64,000 nt of DNA from Ipomoea triloba (taxonomy: Eukaryota; Streptophyta; Magnoliopsida; Solanales; Convolvulaceae): contig NC_044925.1 in the NCBI RefSeq assembly GCF_003576645.1, positions 13,732,274 to 13,796,273 of the forward strand, given 5' to 3'. The notes under the pieces were generated by a model. The model had not been told where the DNA came from, searched no databases, and saw nothing but the letters and a program-made list of their open reading frames with translations. This document shows, piece by piece, positions 10,410-20,934 of the stretch. A program made the translations under genes and the position numbers. The number at the start of each line of letters is the position of its first letter. Position 1 is the stretch's first letter.

Positions 10410-12800
10410 ATTAGAACTAATATAAATTTACAATTCATTTCATTTTCTACAATCAACCAGTTTGGATTAAAGACAAAAAGGAAAATTGCATCTTTGGTCC
10501 CTGAGCTTTAACCAAGTTCTGACTCAGTCCCTGAGTTATGGCCGTATCCGAGTTTAGTCCCCTAGTTATGAACGAAGTGGCGTATTTGGTCCCCGATCGT
10601 TAAAACTAACGAAAAAACTAAAAAAATAATTAAAATTTGAGGGGTAAAATAGGAAATTCACATTTTATTCTCCTCCTTATATCAAAACCACTTTTAAAAC
10701 ATTATTTTTTCACTTCTTAACTTCTTATTTTCAATATTCTTTAATTTTAAAAGCATTTTAATAACTTTAGTATGACTTTTTAGGAACCTGGCTCTCGTAT
10801 AACGAACTTAAGACTTAGCACAAATAAACAAACACTTTATCATTGTATTTAGACTTGTGAAAACACTATCCTAACAAATTTTTATTTTCTTTACTAAGCA
10901 ACAAAGGTAATCAAACTAGAACTTTTGAGATACAAAATGATGTCAAATTTCTCAGGTTGCTTTTACGAGAAATTCACCAACGGAATAACTTGATATTTTT
11001 ATTATGTAAAAATTCTTTTGTATGCAATAGTTTAGTCAATTATCGTATATCTTGACAATATATGAGAATTATATTATATATATCCATCACCTCATCTCTC
11101 TTCTTAAAACCAGAGTAATGAATGAAGAATCTAAGACTCATTTATGAAAATTTTAAAAACTTTTGTAACTTCTGAAAATGATAATTGACTAAACTATTGC
11201 ATACAAAAGAATTTTTACATACTAAAAACCTCATATTATTCTTTTGGTGAATTTCTCATAGAAGCAACTTGAGAAGTTTGACATCATTTTGTATCTCAAA
11301 AGTTCTAGTTTGATTACATTTGTTGCTTAGTAAAGAAAATCGAAAATTGTTAGGATAGTGTTTTCACACGCCTAAACACAATGATCAAGTGTTCTTTGTT
11401 TGTGCTAACTCTTAAGTTTGTTATACGAGAGCCAGGTTCCTAACAAGTTATACTAAAGTTATTAAAATGCTTTTAAAATTAAAGAATATTGAAAATAAGA
11501 AGCTAAAAAGTGAAAAATAATGTTGTAAAAGTGGTTTTGATATAAGAAAGAGAATAAAATGGGAATTTCCTATTTTACCCCTCAAATTTTAACAATTTTT
11601 TTTATTTTTTTCGTTAGTTTTAACGGTCGGGGACCAAATGCGCCACTTCGTTCATAACTGGGGGACTAAACTCGAATACGGCCATAACTCAGGGACGGAG
11701 TCGGAACTTGGTTAAAGCTCAGGGACCAAAGATGCCATTTTTCCAAGACAAAATCAACATCGATCTTGACAACCAAAATAATTGGTATATAGGATGTAAC
11801 CACTGTTTAAAAATGTTTATGCACAAAGTGAAAAACTATTTAACTGCATGCATTGTGATGAAAAGACAGCAGTGGGCGGGTACTCCAATATTAGTATCAA
11901 ATCAACAAAAAAATTTTAGAAAAACACACACACACATGCACACACAAAATCAAGTACTACACTCATTCATACAAATTCCAAAAATATAAATTTCAAAATA
12001 AACATATGCAAAATGGATGTAGAAACTGTTAATGAAAGTTGATATATTGTAGCATCAGTATTCGGACTACATGCAAAGTTATTGTTGTTACTATCAAGTA
12101 AACAAGTTATGAAACTAGAACAAAATGTACTACTCATTAACCTTCTACAAATATAATAAATATTAATATTTTGTTCAATACTTTTACATGAGAATATACG
12201 ACACATATCTCACAGCACATTAAACATGTAGGGGGAAAACTACCACTGTCAAATATCAATAGGCGATTGTAAGATCAAGAGTTTATAGTACAACTAAGAT
12301 CTCAATCATATATATACAAACACAACGAGACAAATGCACAACTTCCTACATCATAATATCATTGCATGACGCTGCTCTCTATACTACTACAATAACTAAA
12401 TTGCACATGACACATTACCAAATACAAATAAATAAATTAAAAAAAAGTACTGAAGATAAAGACAATGACAATACTACCTGAAAGAAAATTAAAAATGCTT
12501 AGAGAATTCAAACGAAAAAGTAATATTTATTTATACTATCATTTTTAGATTAAGTATTTAGATTAACATTTTTACAAAATTGCAAACATTTATTTTAGTG
12601 ACAATTATAATCAATCTCTCATATATTATCTTGCATTCATAAACTTTGAATTACCGATTTAAATCAAAAAGTTCAACATTCAATTACATATGCATAAACA
12701 TCTACTATATAATAATCTTGCATTGGATATACTTTGAAATACTTATTTAATAATAAACTTTGGGCATTATCTCATTCGCACAACGCGCGTAAAAAACTAG
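10410..12800 (+). mobile_element. Helitron-1, 3' portion
   Basis: The sequence outside the inserted foldback MULE is collinear with 47370-48451 of Helitron-2 and ends in the same way: a GC-rich stem (GCACAACGCGCGT region) about 10 nt before terminal CTAG, followed by T. This matches the Helitron rule of a short 3' hairpin, CTRR end and A|T target. Copia-1 inserted into it at 10409/10410, so its 5' part must lie left of the window. No Rep/helicase coding is present; the visible part is non-autonomous. Confidence 0.75.
10479..11744. mobile_element. Foldback MULE with ~575-bp inverted arms
   Basis: The ends (A)GGAAAA-TTGCATCTTTGG and its complement ...CCATTTTTCC continue as near-matching inverted arms (about 10479-11055 and 11175-11744) around a ~120-bp loop. 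A 9-bp direct repeat AAGACAAAA (10470-10478 and 11745-11753) flanks it. Helitron-2 has a single AAGACAAAA at 47427-47435 with no insert, so the insertion is proven in the window. The 9-bp duplication and long TIRs indicate a Mutator-like origin. No transposase is encoded. Confidence 0.9.
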
Positions 12801-13015
12801 TTATTTGGGATAAGGGTCAAATACACCCTTAAACTATAAGCCAAAGTCCAATTAACCCCTTAAACTAAGAAAAGCTCCAATTAACCCCTTTAAGTTCTAT
12901 TTTTATGCAATTAAGTTAATTAACAGGTTGCCTTTAGGTAACTGGTAATTTTAAAAAAAAAAATTAAAAACCATAATTTATTTCCAAAAAAAAAAAAAAA
13001 AAACTACAAAAGCCT
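12801..13015. other. MULE/MITE-like terminus beside Helitron-1
   Basis: The start GGGATAAGGGTCAAATACAC followed by 'CCAATTAACCCCTTAAACTA'-type phrases resembles subterminal sequence of plant MULE-like MITEs. No matching inverted end was found before the gap at 13461. An A-run lies near 12987-13004. Confidence 0.35.
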
Positions 13016-13340
13016 ACCATGGCTTCTCCGATGGAGAGGCCTGCCAGAACTCTCTGTCCAGTTGGACAGAGAAGCCGGCCATGGCTTCTCCGTCCAACTG
13101 GACGCAGTAGCTAGGAGGCTTCTTTGTCCAACTGGACGGAGAAACCAACCATGGCTTCTCTATCCAACTGGACGAAGAAGCCAGGAAGCTTCGAGAAACC
13201 AGCCTTGGCTTCTCCGTCCAGTTGGACGGAGAAGCCTGGGCAGGCTTCTCCGTCTAACTCGATGGAGAGGCCTGCTTGGCTTCTCCGTCCGGAGAGGCGG
13301 CCAGATTGTCGGATTCTCCTTGGGCGAGTCGACCTTATTA
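13016..13340. repeat. GC-rich palindromic minisatellite
   Basis: Seven or so imperfect copies of GGCTTCTCCGTCCAACTGG and its complement CCAGTTGGACGGAGAAGCC. Each pair forms a 30-bp self-complementary block. It is much richer in GC than its surroundings. Open frames across it are by-products of the repeat. Confidence 0.8.
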
Positions 13341-13394
13341 AATTTTTATTATATTTATATATATTTAAATTTAGTTATTTATATAAATAAGAGA

Positions 13395-13397
<3 letters not shown>

Positions 13398-13460
<63 letters not shown>

Positions 13461-13811
13461 NNNNNNNNNNNNNNNNNNNNNNNNNNNNNNNNNNNNNNNN
13501 NNNNNNNNNNNNNNNNNNNNNNNNNNNNNNNNNNNNNNNNNNNNNNNNNNNNNNNNNNNNNNNNNNNNNNNNNNNNNNNNNNNNNNNNNNNNNNNNNNNN
13601 NNNNNNNNNNNNNNNNNNNNNNNNNNNNNNNNNNNNNNNNNNNNNNNNNNNNNNNNNNNNNNNNNNNNNNNNNNNNNNNNNNNNNNNNNNNNNNNNNNNN
13701 NNNNNNNNNNNNNNNNNNNNNNNNNNNNNNNNNNNNNNNNNNNNNNNNNNNNNNNNNNNNNNNNNNNNNNNNNNNNNNNNNNNNNNNNNNNNNNNNNNNN
13801 NNNNNNNNNNN

Positions 13812-13860
<49 letters not shown>
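13398..13860. repeat. (AT)n microsatellite with 351-bp assembly gap
   Basis: Pure AT dinucleotides at 13398-13460 and 13812-13860 flank N13461-13811. The gap was probably caused by the repeat itself. Apparent Tyr-Ile polypeptides here are artefacts. Confidence 0.95.
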
Positions 13861-13862
<2 letters not shown>

Positions 13863-13976
13863 CATACACCCAAACACATGCATTTTTTTTTTTTTTTGTT
13901 TTCATAGGTCGCCGCCTAGGCACTAGGCGCTAGTCTAGCGACTAGCGCCTACTGCAACCATGCTTATAAGCTCTAT

Positions 13977-14222
13977 CATTATTATGTAGACCATACTATC
14001 AAATAATATACATTCAGTATAAAAATAATGTACTTTTAATATATTAAAAATGTACATTATATTTAGAAAATGTATATTATATTATTTGTATACTGAAGGT
14101 ACATTATACAATATAATGTACATCTAGTACACAAATAATATACACTTAATATATCAAAAATATATACATTTCGTTACGATTCACACAACACTGTGTGGAC
14201 CATGGTCCGCACAATAATTTCC
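13977..14222. mobile_element. Putative MITE
   Basis: The left end ATTATTATGTAGACCAT and the complement of the right end ATTATTGTGCGGACCAT are similar inverted termini. The interior is AT-rich with repeated and inverted TACATT motifs. No target duplication could be fixed. A GCCTAGGCACTAGGCGC-type repetitive stretch precedes it at 13908-13950. Confidence 0.45.
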
Positions 14223-14871
14223 CCTTATAAGCTAGCCCCAATTCTATAAAAAATTGTGTAATAAAATACGCCCAATTGGGCCGTCAAAGGCTATGAGCCC
14301 CATGCCACATATGACCAATCGAATTGTGGATAAGTGTTTGCGCATGATAGACATAATATAGATTATGAACCTACAATTAAAAAAGTTTTGTACTTCATCT
14401 AACAACTTATTCACTTATTTTGTGATTGATATATTATTTACTTTCAATTTATTTACATGCATATAACTTGTTAATTGCAAATACATAATTTAAATGTCGT
14501 TTTGAATGAGCCTAATACAATGCAATTAAGGTGAACTTTGGTCCATAGTATAATTGTATTTGTGACAAATTATAATTTAATTTTTTTTTTAAATTCTTTG
14601 AACTTCAACAAATCATTTCAATAAATTAGAAACAAATAACTTTGCCTTCATTAAGAAGTCACTAGCTGTTAAAGTTTGAATGAGAGATGAAATTCCTTTT
14701 CTACTTCTAGATTAAAATGCCATAACATTCCTATTTTACACAAAATAGCTATTCAAAGCTCAAATAGAGATTGTATAATAATAATAAGGAAAATGGAAAA
14801 CATTAAGAACAAAAGGGAGACACATATATCCAAAATATAATCCATGAGACAATCGTTACACTCTGATCTGC
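14223..14871. other. Downstream region of Aux/IAA gene
   Basis: AT-rich, no ORF of note and no recognised repeat. It would contain the 3' UTR and polyadenylation signal of the adjacent minus-strand gene; ATTATA/AATAAT tracts are too common to choose one. Confidence 0.5.
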
Positions 14872-15840
14872 TCATTCCCCTTTCTTAACCAGTTTTAGTC
14901 TATGCACTGACTGGATGAATGTTCTGCAAAATCCACAAATTCCAAAATGAAAATATTTTCTGAACAATAATATAAATAGTTGGAAAATATAATGGAGAAA
15001 TGATAATTTTTCACATACCTCCATGCTACATCCCCTGCAACCACCCACACACCTTCCTTGTCTTCATAAGTCAGCGTATATGCCTCCACTTCTTCCTCAC
15101 CTGTATCTCCATAACATTAGGAGCATATTCAAAAAAAAAAAATTTCAGAGTTGATTCTGAATTTACTTCACACATTATTTTATTTCTTAGCTTTAATTTT
15201 TTATTTAAATCTACAAATCCAAAATCAATCTTAATTCTAAACTATTGAAGATGTGTCATTGTTAGTATTAAAGGACAGATGACTTTACTAATTAAAACGA
15301 TTTTAATACTTGAAAATTATCAAATTTTGAATCCAAAAAACATAATACCACAAGTAAAGAAATGCAATAGTCAAGGACCATGCAAAATAGAAGCCAACAT
15401 TTTTTTTTTGCAACCCCAAGCGAAGTTAGTAAGATAGCTGGCTTGGTAAATACAATGTTCTAAGTTTAACGGGAAATTGTTTATTGGCCTTCTTAGTGAG
15501 CCGATCAACTATGTGCAACTTATACTAGCTTACCTCCTTATAGTAAAGGTGGTGGATTTTTCCATAAATTACATCTAACCTTTTTTTAGATAACAAAATT
15601 TTCTCAAATTTTTAGTCATTGTAATTTTAGATAGAGTTAATTCCAGCAATGGTCCTCCGACTATGTTGATTTTTCGGAGGACCATTGCTGGAATTAACTC
15701 TTTTAGATAAATTGATGATAAGCTAAAAAGTGAGGTGTTTGAGTTTGTAAAACATATAAATATTTTAGTTTCTATTTGTGTACATCTAATTTAGATTTAT
15801 TAAAGAATTATATTTAATTTATGATTAATTAGTATTGATA

Positions 15841-15878
<38 letters not shown>

Positions 15879-16415
15879 TAATAATAATACACCCCGTCCA
15901 TTTTACCTGTCATGTTTACTATTTATTGGTCAAAACAATTCATTCGTCATTACTAATTTTCGTTAATAATTTTAATTATTTTAGAAAAAAATTTTGTGTT
16001 TAATAGTAATATAGTTTTAAAATATATAAATAATATTTCATATATTAATACTAAACTTAATGTTATAAAAAATTGAATTAAAAATAATTAAAGCGTTGTT
16101 ATACAAATTAGACAAGAAGAATTGAAGGGAGTGATAATATATAGTTGATGGACTTACTTCTTCCGAACAAGGCAATTAAGGTGTTAGTGAGTGTTTGGTA
16201 AGAGTGATGAGCAGTTAGGTCAATCTTTCTTGCTATTCCTACACCCTCCATCTTCACCTTCACAAACAGCGAGTTGTTTAATCTTCTCCAGTGGCCGCCG
16301 CCGCCATTTTCAACATTCACCTCGCAGCAGCGGTGGCGCTGCAGGTGGTAGAGCTTCCTTTTTACTGAGTTGATGGGAGGCCAACCCACCACACCTTCTT
16401 CATCCCCATCTTCTC

Positions 16416-16468
<53 letters not shown>

Positions 16469-16808
16469 ATTTAATTAATTTTGTGAAAAATTATACACTG
16501 CACAATGCTAGCTAAACACCTTTAAAATTATTGTGTGGATTGGCCGATTGGTACCTGTTAGTATTGGTAGAGTCGCTATCCTCATTATTTGTGTGATGAG
16601 GATTCTTGTCCCAAACAAGCAAAGGCAGAGTTGGAATCACTTCAACATCATTCTCTGCACCAGACTCCTCCTTAGAGGCTTCGTCAAATCTTCTGCTCTT
16701 CATCATTTTTTGACGACAATTCTTGTTTGCTTCATCAACTTCCCAGCAATTAAGCTCAAACCCAGTTCTTGGAAGAGCCAGTCCCAGTTGAAGATCCATC
16801 ATACTCAT
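14872..16808 (-). CDS. Aux/IAA transcriptional repressor, four exons
   Basis: Nuclear auxin co-receptor and repressor that binds ARF factors and TOPLESS and is degraded through TIR1/AFB when auxin is present. Exon 1 (about 16520-16808) holds domain I with the LxLxL repression motif DLQLGLALP. Exon 2 (16158-16412 or 16414) holds domain II VVGWPPI, the degron, and the start of the PB1 domain, FVKVKMEGVGIARKIDL. Exon 3 (15019-15100) holds EAYTLTYEDKEGVWVVAGDV. Exon 4 (14872-14923) ends FIQSVHRLKLVKKGE then TGA. Phases fit: exon 2 donor AGAA|GTAAGT, exon 3 CAG|GTGAGG to GGAG|GTATGT, exon 4 TTGCAG|AACATT. Exon 1 has two phase-compatible donors (AAAG|GTGTTT or AACAG|GTACCA). Possible starts are ATG 16808, 16802 or 16799. 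The short domain I-II spacing recalls the IAA29 subgroup, but no symbol is assigned. All motifs look intact. Confidence 0.88.
15634..15700. mobile_element. 67-bp perfect foldback element (MULE-like) in Aux/IAA intron
   Basis: A perfect 27-bp inverted repeat (15634-15660 and 15674-15700; outer bases GAGTTAATTCCAGCAATGG) surrounds a 13-bp loop and is flanked by exact 9-bp direct repeats TTTTAGATA (15625-15633 and 15701-15709). A 9-bp duplication fits Mutator-like transposition. It is essentially two TIRs with almost nothing between. Confidence 0.88.
15840..15889. repeat. (AAT)n microsatellite
   Basis: About 16 AAT units with one AAC interruption, in Aux/IAA intron 2 next to a Stowaway-like MITE. 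Confidence 0.95.
15890..16134. mobile_element. Stowaway-like MITE in Aux/IAA intron 2
   Basis: The left end CACCCCGTCCATTTTACCTG and the complement of the right end CACTCCCTTCAATTCTTCTTG resemble the Tc1/mariner-Stowaway terminus CTCCCTCCGTCCC. TA lies at both sides, one base off on the right. The inner sequence is AT-rich. It ends only ~23 bp from the exon 2 splice donor. Confidence 0.65.
16419..16465. repeat. (AT)n microsatellite in Aux/IAA intron 1
   Basis: An AT dinucleotide run ends right beside the exon 2 acceptor (TAATAG|A or AGAG|AA), replacing the usual pyrimidine tract with alternating TA. Confidence 0.9.
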
Positions 16809-16905
16809 CCCACAAAACAACACTGATATCTATTTCAAAGTTTCTGATACAGATCAGATATGGGCAATGGGAGTATATATATATATGAGTAAGTATGGAG
16901 ACACA
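16809..16905 (-). promoter_or_regulatory. Aux/IAA proximal promoter: TATA box and AuxRE
   Basis: On the minus strand TATATATATATA (16874-16885) lies about 66-77 bp upstream of the first ATG. TGTCTC, the canonical auxin response element, lies at 16898-16903, just upstream of it. Aux/IAA genes are typically early auxin-induced through ARF binding to such sites. Motifs are seen directly; activity is inferred. Confidence 0.6.
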
Positions 16906-17486
16906 AAGGGGAGAGGGAGAGGGCAGGCAGGCAAACACATTCTTAAATGTGTCTACATCTTTGCTGGACTTTTAGCAGACCCAATGGTTTCGATGTTTCC
17001 GGTTGTTATCCTCTTGTGGGCGACATACAAAATTGTCCCATTTAATGCTCGTTGCTAACCGTACCGTACACGCATTCAATGCGCGTGACCCACGCGTTAG
17101 CAGACATTTTAAAGCCATCCATAATTATTGTAGACTTTTGTAGTGCAATAGTTGCACGCTTCCAAAATCAAGCATTCATGATCCGATATTGATCTTATTA
17201 CCAAACCCATCTAGGCATGCATGCATGCTTCTCTTCATTCATTCATAACTCTACTTGATGAATTGATGATAACAATAACTGTGAGAAAAATTTTATTATT
17301 GATCAATTTAATTTATACAATATATAGGAAGATATTTATTTATAAGAGTACAATAATTAACCTTAGTCAGGCCAGAAATGATAAAAGGTAGCTTTACAAT
17401 AATACAGAGAGATGGAGAAGGAATTTTAGTGTCACTAGAATATAAAGTTCTAACACGTCACCTCAAATTTAAGGTCTCTCTAGTTA
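16906..17486. other. Upstream intergenic region of Aux/IAA
   Basis: No gene. It holds a GA-rich stretch near 16910 that reads CT-rich on the gene strand and a GCATGCATGCATGC run at about 17215-17229 resembling seed-type RY elements. Either could be promoter sequence; nothing more can be said. Confidence 0.4.
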
Positions 17487-18212
17487 CAGGGACGGAGCTA
17501 GAAAATTATTTGAGTGAGAGCGAAATTTTAATGACGATACAAATGTCAATTACAAAATATAAAACAACCATAATAAGGTTAAAATACAAAATATAATATA
17601 AATTACAATAGAATGTATTTTTTATAGTTTATAAGATAGTTAGAGACAGAGCCAAAAATATACTTGAGTGGGGTGAGAATGTGAAAATATTTATGACAAA
17701 ATATGAAACATAATCAATTCGATAAAATAATTTGAATAACACTATATTCATAAACATTTTTAATTAATTTTTTAATTAGATCATCAATTTTATGTTTTTC
17801 TAAACTAAATCAAATACAGTGAAGTATAATATAAACTTGTATACTACATTAATTAAATGATTCATAAAAAAATAGGCTAAAAGAGCACTTAATTTGTTAA
17901 TTAAATGATTCATAAAAGTAGACTAAAAATATATTTACTTTATCTTGGGAAGGAATGAAAGAGATAAAATAAACAAGTGAAGATAAGGAAAAATGTTCTT
18001 AATGAGATTTGAACCTATAACCATACACTTTTATATTATCAAATTTAAAATTCAACCAACTAAACTAGTCAAACAATTAATATTTTATGCATAAATATAG
18101 ATTTTATATAACATTTAATGCTATATAGTATATCTATACATACATATATATAAAGAGGTGGGGTGGGGGTGGGGCAGCTGCCCCCACTGCCCCCATAGTA
18201 TCTTCGTCCATG
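17487..18212. mobile_element. Degenerate non-autonomous hAT element
   Basis: The left end CAGGGACGGAGCTAGAAAA and the complement of the right end CATGGACGAAG resemble hAT termini of the CAG(N)GACG type. The right subterminal GGGGCAGCTGCCCCCACTGC run also occurs inside the right end of the complete hAT at 25090-25125. A second TAGAGACAGAGCC start at 17641 suggests nested or rearranged copies. No clear 8-bp duplication. Confidence 0.5.
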
Positions 18213-20470
18213 TTTCTAGAGATAACATTGAGCTTATCCCTTAGATCATTGAACCTTGCTGTGGTTAGTGGCTTGGTGAAGATGTTTGCTAATTGGTCCT
18301 TTGTAGATATGTAGTTTACTTGTAGTTTCTTTGATTCTACTTTGTCACGAAAAAAATGACAATCTATTTTAACATGTTTGGTTCGAGCATCAAACACAAG
18401 ATTTGCACACAAATAGGTAGCACTAAGATTATCACACCAAAGTTTTAGTGTTTTCACATAGTGAGACAAAGTTCTCGAATTAAAGCAACTAACCATATTA
18501 CCTTTGCTGAGAAATTAACTATAGCTTTGTATTCTGCTTTTGTTAAGGATCTAGCAAATGTCTTTTGTTTTGGTCAGGCCTAAGAGATTAGTTTTTTTCC
18601 AACAAAAATCGCAAAATCACTAGTGGACTTGCGATCATCAGGACATCCCAACCAATCAGAATCCAAATATGCATGAATGTCATTTGAGTATGATTTCGTA
18701 AAATGTAGCCCATAGTCTAGATTAGCTTTGGCATACCTTAGGACACACTTTAGGGAAACTTATTAGTGCTCATTGGTTGGAGAGTGCATAAACTGACAAG
18801 GGTTTTTTTATAGCATATGAGAGATTTGGACAAGTGATGGTAAGATATTGAAGTGCTCCAACTAAGTTGCGGTACTGTGTGTGGTTGCCATTTGGTTGAG
18901 ATAAGTTTTTTGCAATTAGCTTGTTGTTGACTGGAATGGGAGTGGATATTGGGTTACAGTGTTCCATTCAAGATCTTTTGAGAATTTCAAGTATGTCTCT
19001 TCAATGTGACAGAATCATCAACCCATTGTTGTTAACTTATCTTGATTCCTAGAAAGAACTTTGGAGGTTCTATATATCGGATTTTGAAAATTTTAACTAG
19101 TATGCTTGTTATAGAAGCCAAGAGACTTTCGTTACTGGTCATTATTAGAATTTCATCAACATAGACAAACAAATAAATTTGAGCATTAGTAGTAGAATAG
19201 ATAAACAATGATACATTAGTTTTCGAAGCCTTCAAACCAATCGAGAGTACGACAATCATGAAGACGTTTGAACCATGCATGTTGTGATTACTTCGAACCT
19301 TATAGAGACTTTTGTAGTTTGCAAACATGAGTAGGAAAATTGATGTCAATATAACCTAGTGCATGGTTGCTTCATATAAACATTCTCACTTAGACAGACA
19401 TTGAGGAAGGCATTGTGAACAACAAGTTGTCTGACAGACCAATATTTTTTTATAGCAAGAGATAAGAAAAGTCTTACTGTAGTTGGTTTGACCACCAGAC
19501 TGAAAGTGTCAAAATAAGCTTCTCTTTTAACCTAATTAAACCCTCTTTGCAAAAATTCTGGCTTTATATTTTTCAATTGACCAATTAGTTTTTCTCTAGA
19601 TTTGAAACACCCATTTGCATTCAATGTTCATATCTTGTTTATGTGGAACCAGCTTCTAATTGTTGATGTGCATTAATGCATTGAATTCTTCATCCATTAT
19701 TGTTCACCATTTGGGCTCTTTACGGCTTAGGAATAACATATGGGTTTGGAGTCATCTATACATGCAATTAGAGCTTTGTTACCTGTGGATTCACGAGTTA
19801 TGTTATGGAGGACAGTAAGATGTGTACGTTGAGCCCGGGGTGCAACTCGTCATCTCTCTAACCCAGAAGAAACAACTAGAGGATGCTTGGGACCTAAATC
19901 AATCAAAATGGGGGGGTTCCCGTCGACACCGTCGTGTCTTAGGTGTGTCGCAGCTGTGTCCCTCTCTAGAATGGCGACATGGTCATGTCGATTGTCCCTA
20001 GGGCGGTGCTTTGGGTGACACGACTGTGTCCAAAGTGTGTTGCGAGCATGTCCCTCTCTAGATGGGTGATATGGCCGTGAAATAGGGGCGACACAGCCAT
20101 GTCAAATTCCTTGCTGCCCACTATGCTTGGTGCAGTTACGATAACCCCCCATCATTGCATCTTGAGTTGAAGTAGAAACCAGTGGAGGTGTTTTAGCTAC
20201 AAAAGGGAAAACATTCTTATCAAATCAAACATGGCAACATGTAAGAATTTTTTTCACTATTGATATTCAAACAATGATATCTTTGAAATGACTCTAGGTA
20301 CCTAAGGGAAACATATGGAGTAGAACGAAACTCTATTTTGTGCTTATCATAGAGATGAAGATAGGGAAAACATAAACAACCAAAGACACGGGGGAAGGAA
20401 TAGTTAGGATTTGTTTTGTCCATGATGACATAAGGGCTCATATTGTTTAAGGTTGCAGAGGGCATACGGT
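18213..20470 (-). pseudogene. Copia-4 pol remnant
   Basis: Decayed minus-strand copia. From right to left: integrase C-terminal part (20220-20465, PSATLNNMSPY and FPRVFGCLCFPYL); a variable linker; RT pieces at 19032-19349 (YVDEILIM, where the catalytic YVDD has lost its second Asp) and 18770-18967 (LVGALQYLTITCPNLSYAI); and RNase H at 18213-18496 (LWCDNLSATYLCANLVFDARTKHVKIDCHF, then LANIFTKPL). Many stops and frameshifts occur, and the normal order is kept. The end is cut by the hAT relic at 17487-18212. Different lineage from Copia-1. Confidence 0.85.
19920..20110. repeat. Duplicated ~100-bp GC-rich unit in Copia-4 linker
   Basis: Two imperfect copies share GTGTCCCTCTCTAGA or ATGTCCCTCTCTAGA followed by a GAC/ATATGG...GTG phrase, with many GACAC/GTGTC inverted pairs. 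It sits between the integrase and RT remnants. Confidence 0.6.
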
Positions 20471-20561
20471 TATTTCATATTAAAATTGATTCTTCTTAAT
20501 TAATGCAATATTGATGAATCAATAAAACTTAATTTTTGTGTTAATGTACAATCTCAACATG

Positions 20562-20934
20562 TAACTGTTGTAAGTTAAGCACGCTTAACCACAGAGTTCT
20601 TTGGCTATCTAGTTGCAAGTTAGGTGGATATTAACTATTTAACCACATCCCTTCATGATAAGCCACAACCACGACCTACGCCCACATCCCATCCGGGACT
20701 GGACTTGGCTTTTGCCTCACCATCAATTCAAACCCTTGACCTCGGCTCTAATACTTGTAGATCTCAGCACTGCACTATGCTTACTTCCTAATAGGTCACC
20801 CATCCTGTGACTGTTGTAAATCAAGTATGCTTAACCACGAAGTTCTTTGGCAATGACATACCCCACTTAAAACTAATTGGTGATAAGTAGGTGTACATTT
20901 ACCATTTAACCACATCTCTCCATGGTAAGCCACA
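20562..20934 (-). mobile_element. Cassandra-type TRIM retrotransposon (decayed)
   Basis: Read on the minus strand, a 5' LTR of ~179 bp (20934 to 20756) begins TGTGGCTTACCATGG, ends GATCTACA and is followed by AGTATTAGAGCC, a mutated tRNA-Met primer site. A short non-coding interior follows, then a truncated second LTR (20667 to ~20562) beginning TGTGGCTTATCATG. The LTR contains a 5S rRNA-like block. These are the defining traits of Cassandra terminal-repeat retrotransposons in miniature. No protein is encoded, as expected for the family. Confidence 0.78.
20771..20850 (-). other. 5S rRNA-like block in the Cassandra LTR
   Basis: AGAACTTCGTGGTTAAGC and GGATGGGTGACC followed by T-rich GGAAGT correspond in order and spacing to the middle and 3' part of plant 5S rRNA (A box to C box region), with several substitutions. 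It is an LTR module, not a cluster-type 5S gene. Confidence 0.75.

Noticed and set aside
13062..13923. Several frames with Tyr-Ile repeats and unknown residues
   Set aside because: Translation of an AT microsatellite and an N gap; not genes.
20771..20850. Functional 5S rRNA gene
   Set aside because: Only a diverged middle and 3' part, embedded in an LTR with primer site; better explained as Cassandra.
20562..20934. Retrozyme (hammerhead-bearing LTR element)
   Set aside because: Similar size and primer site, but no CTGATGA...GAAAC hammerhead core was seen, and the 5S-like block points to Cassandra.
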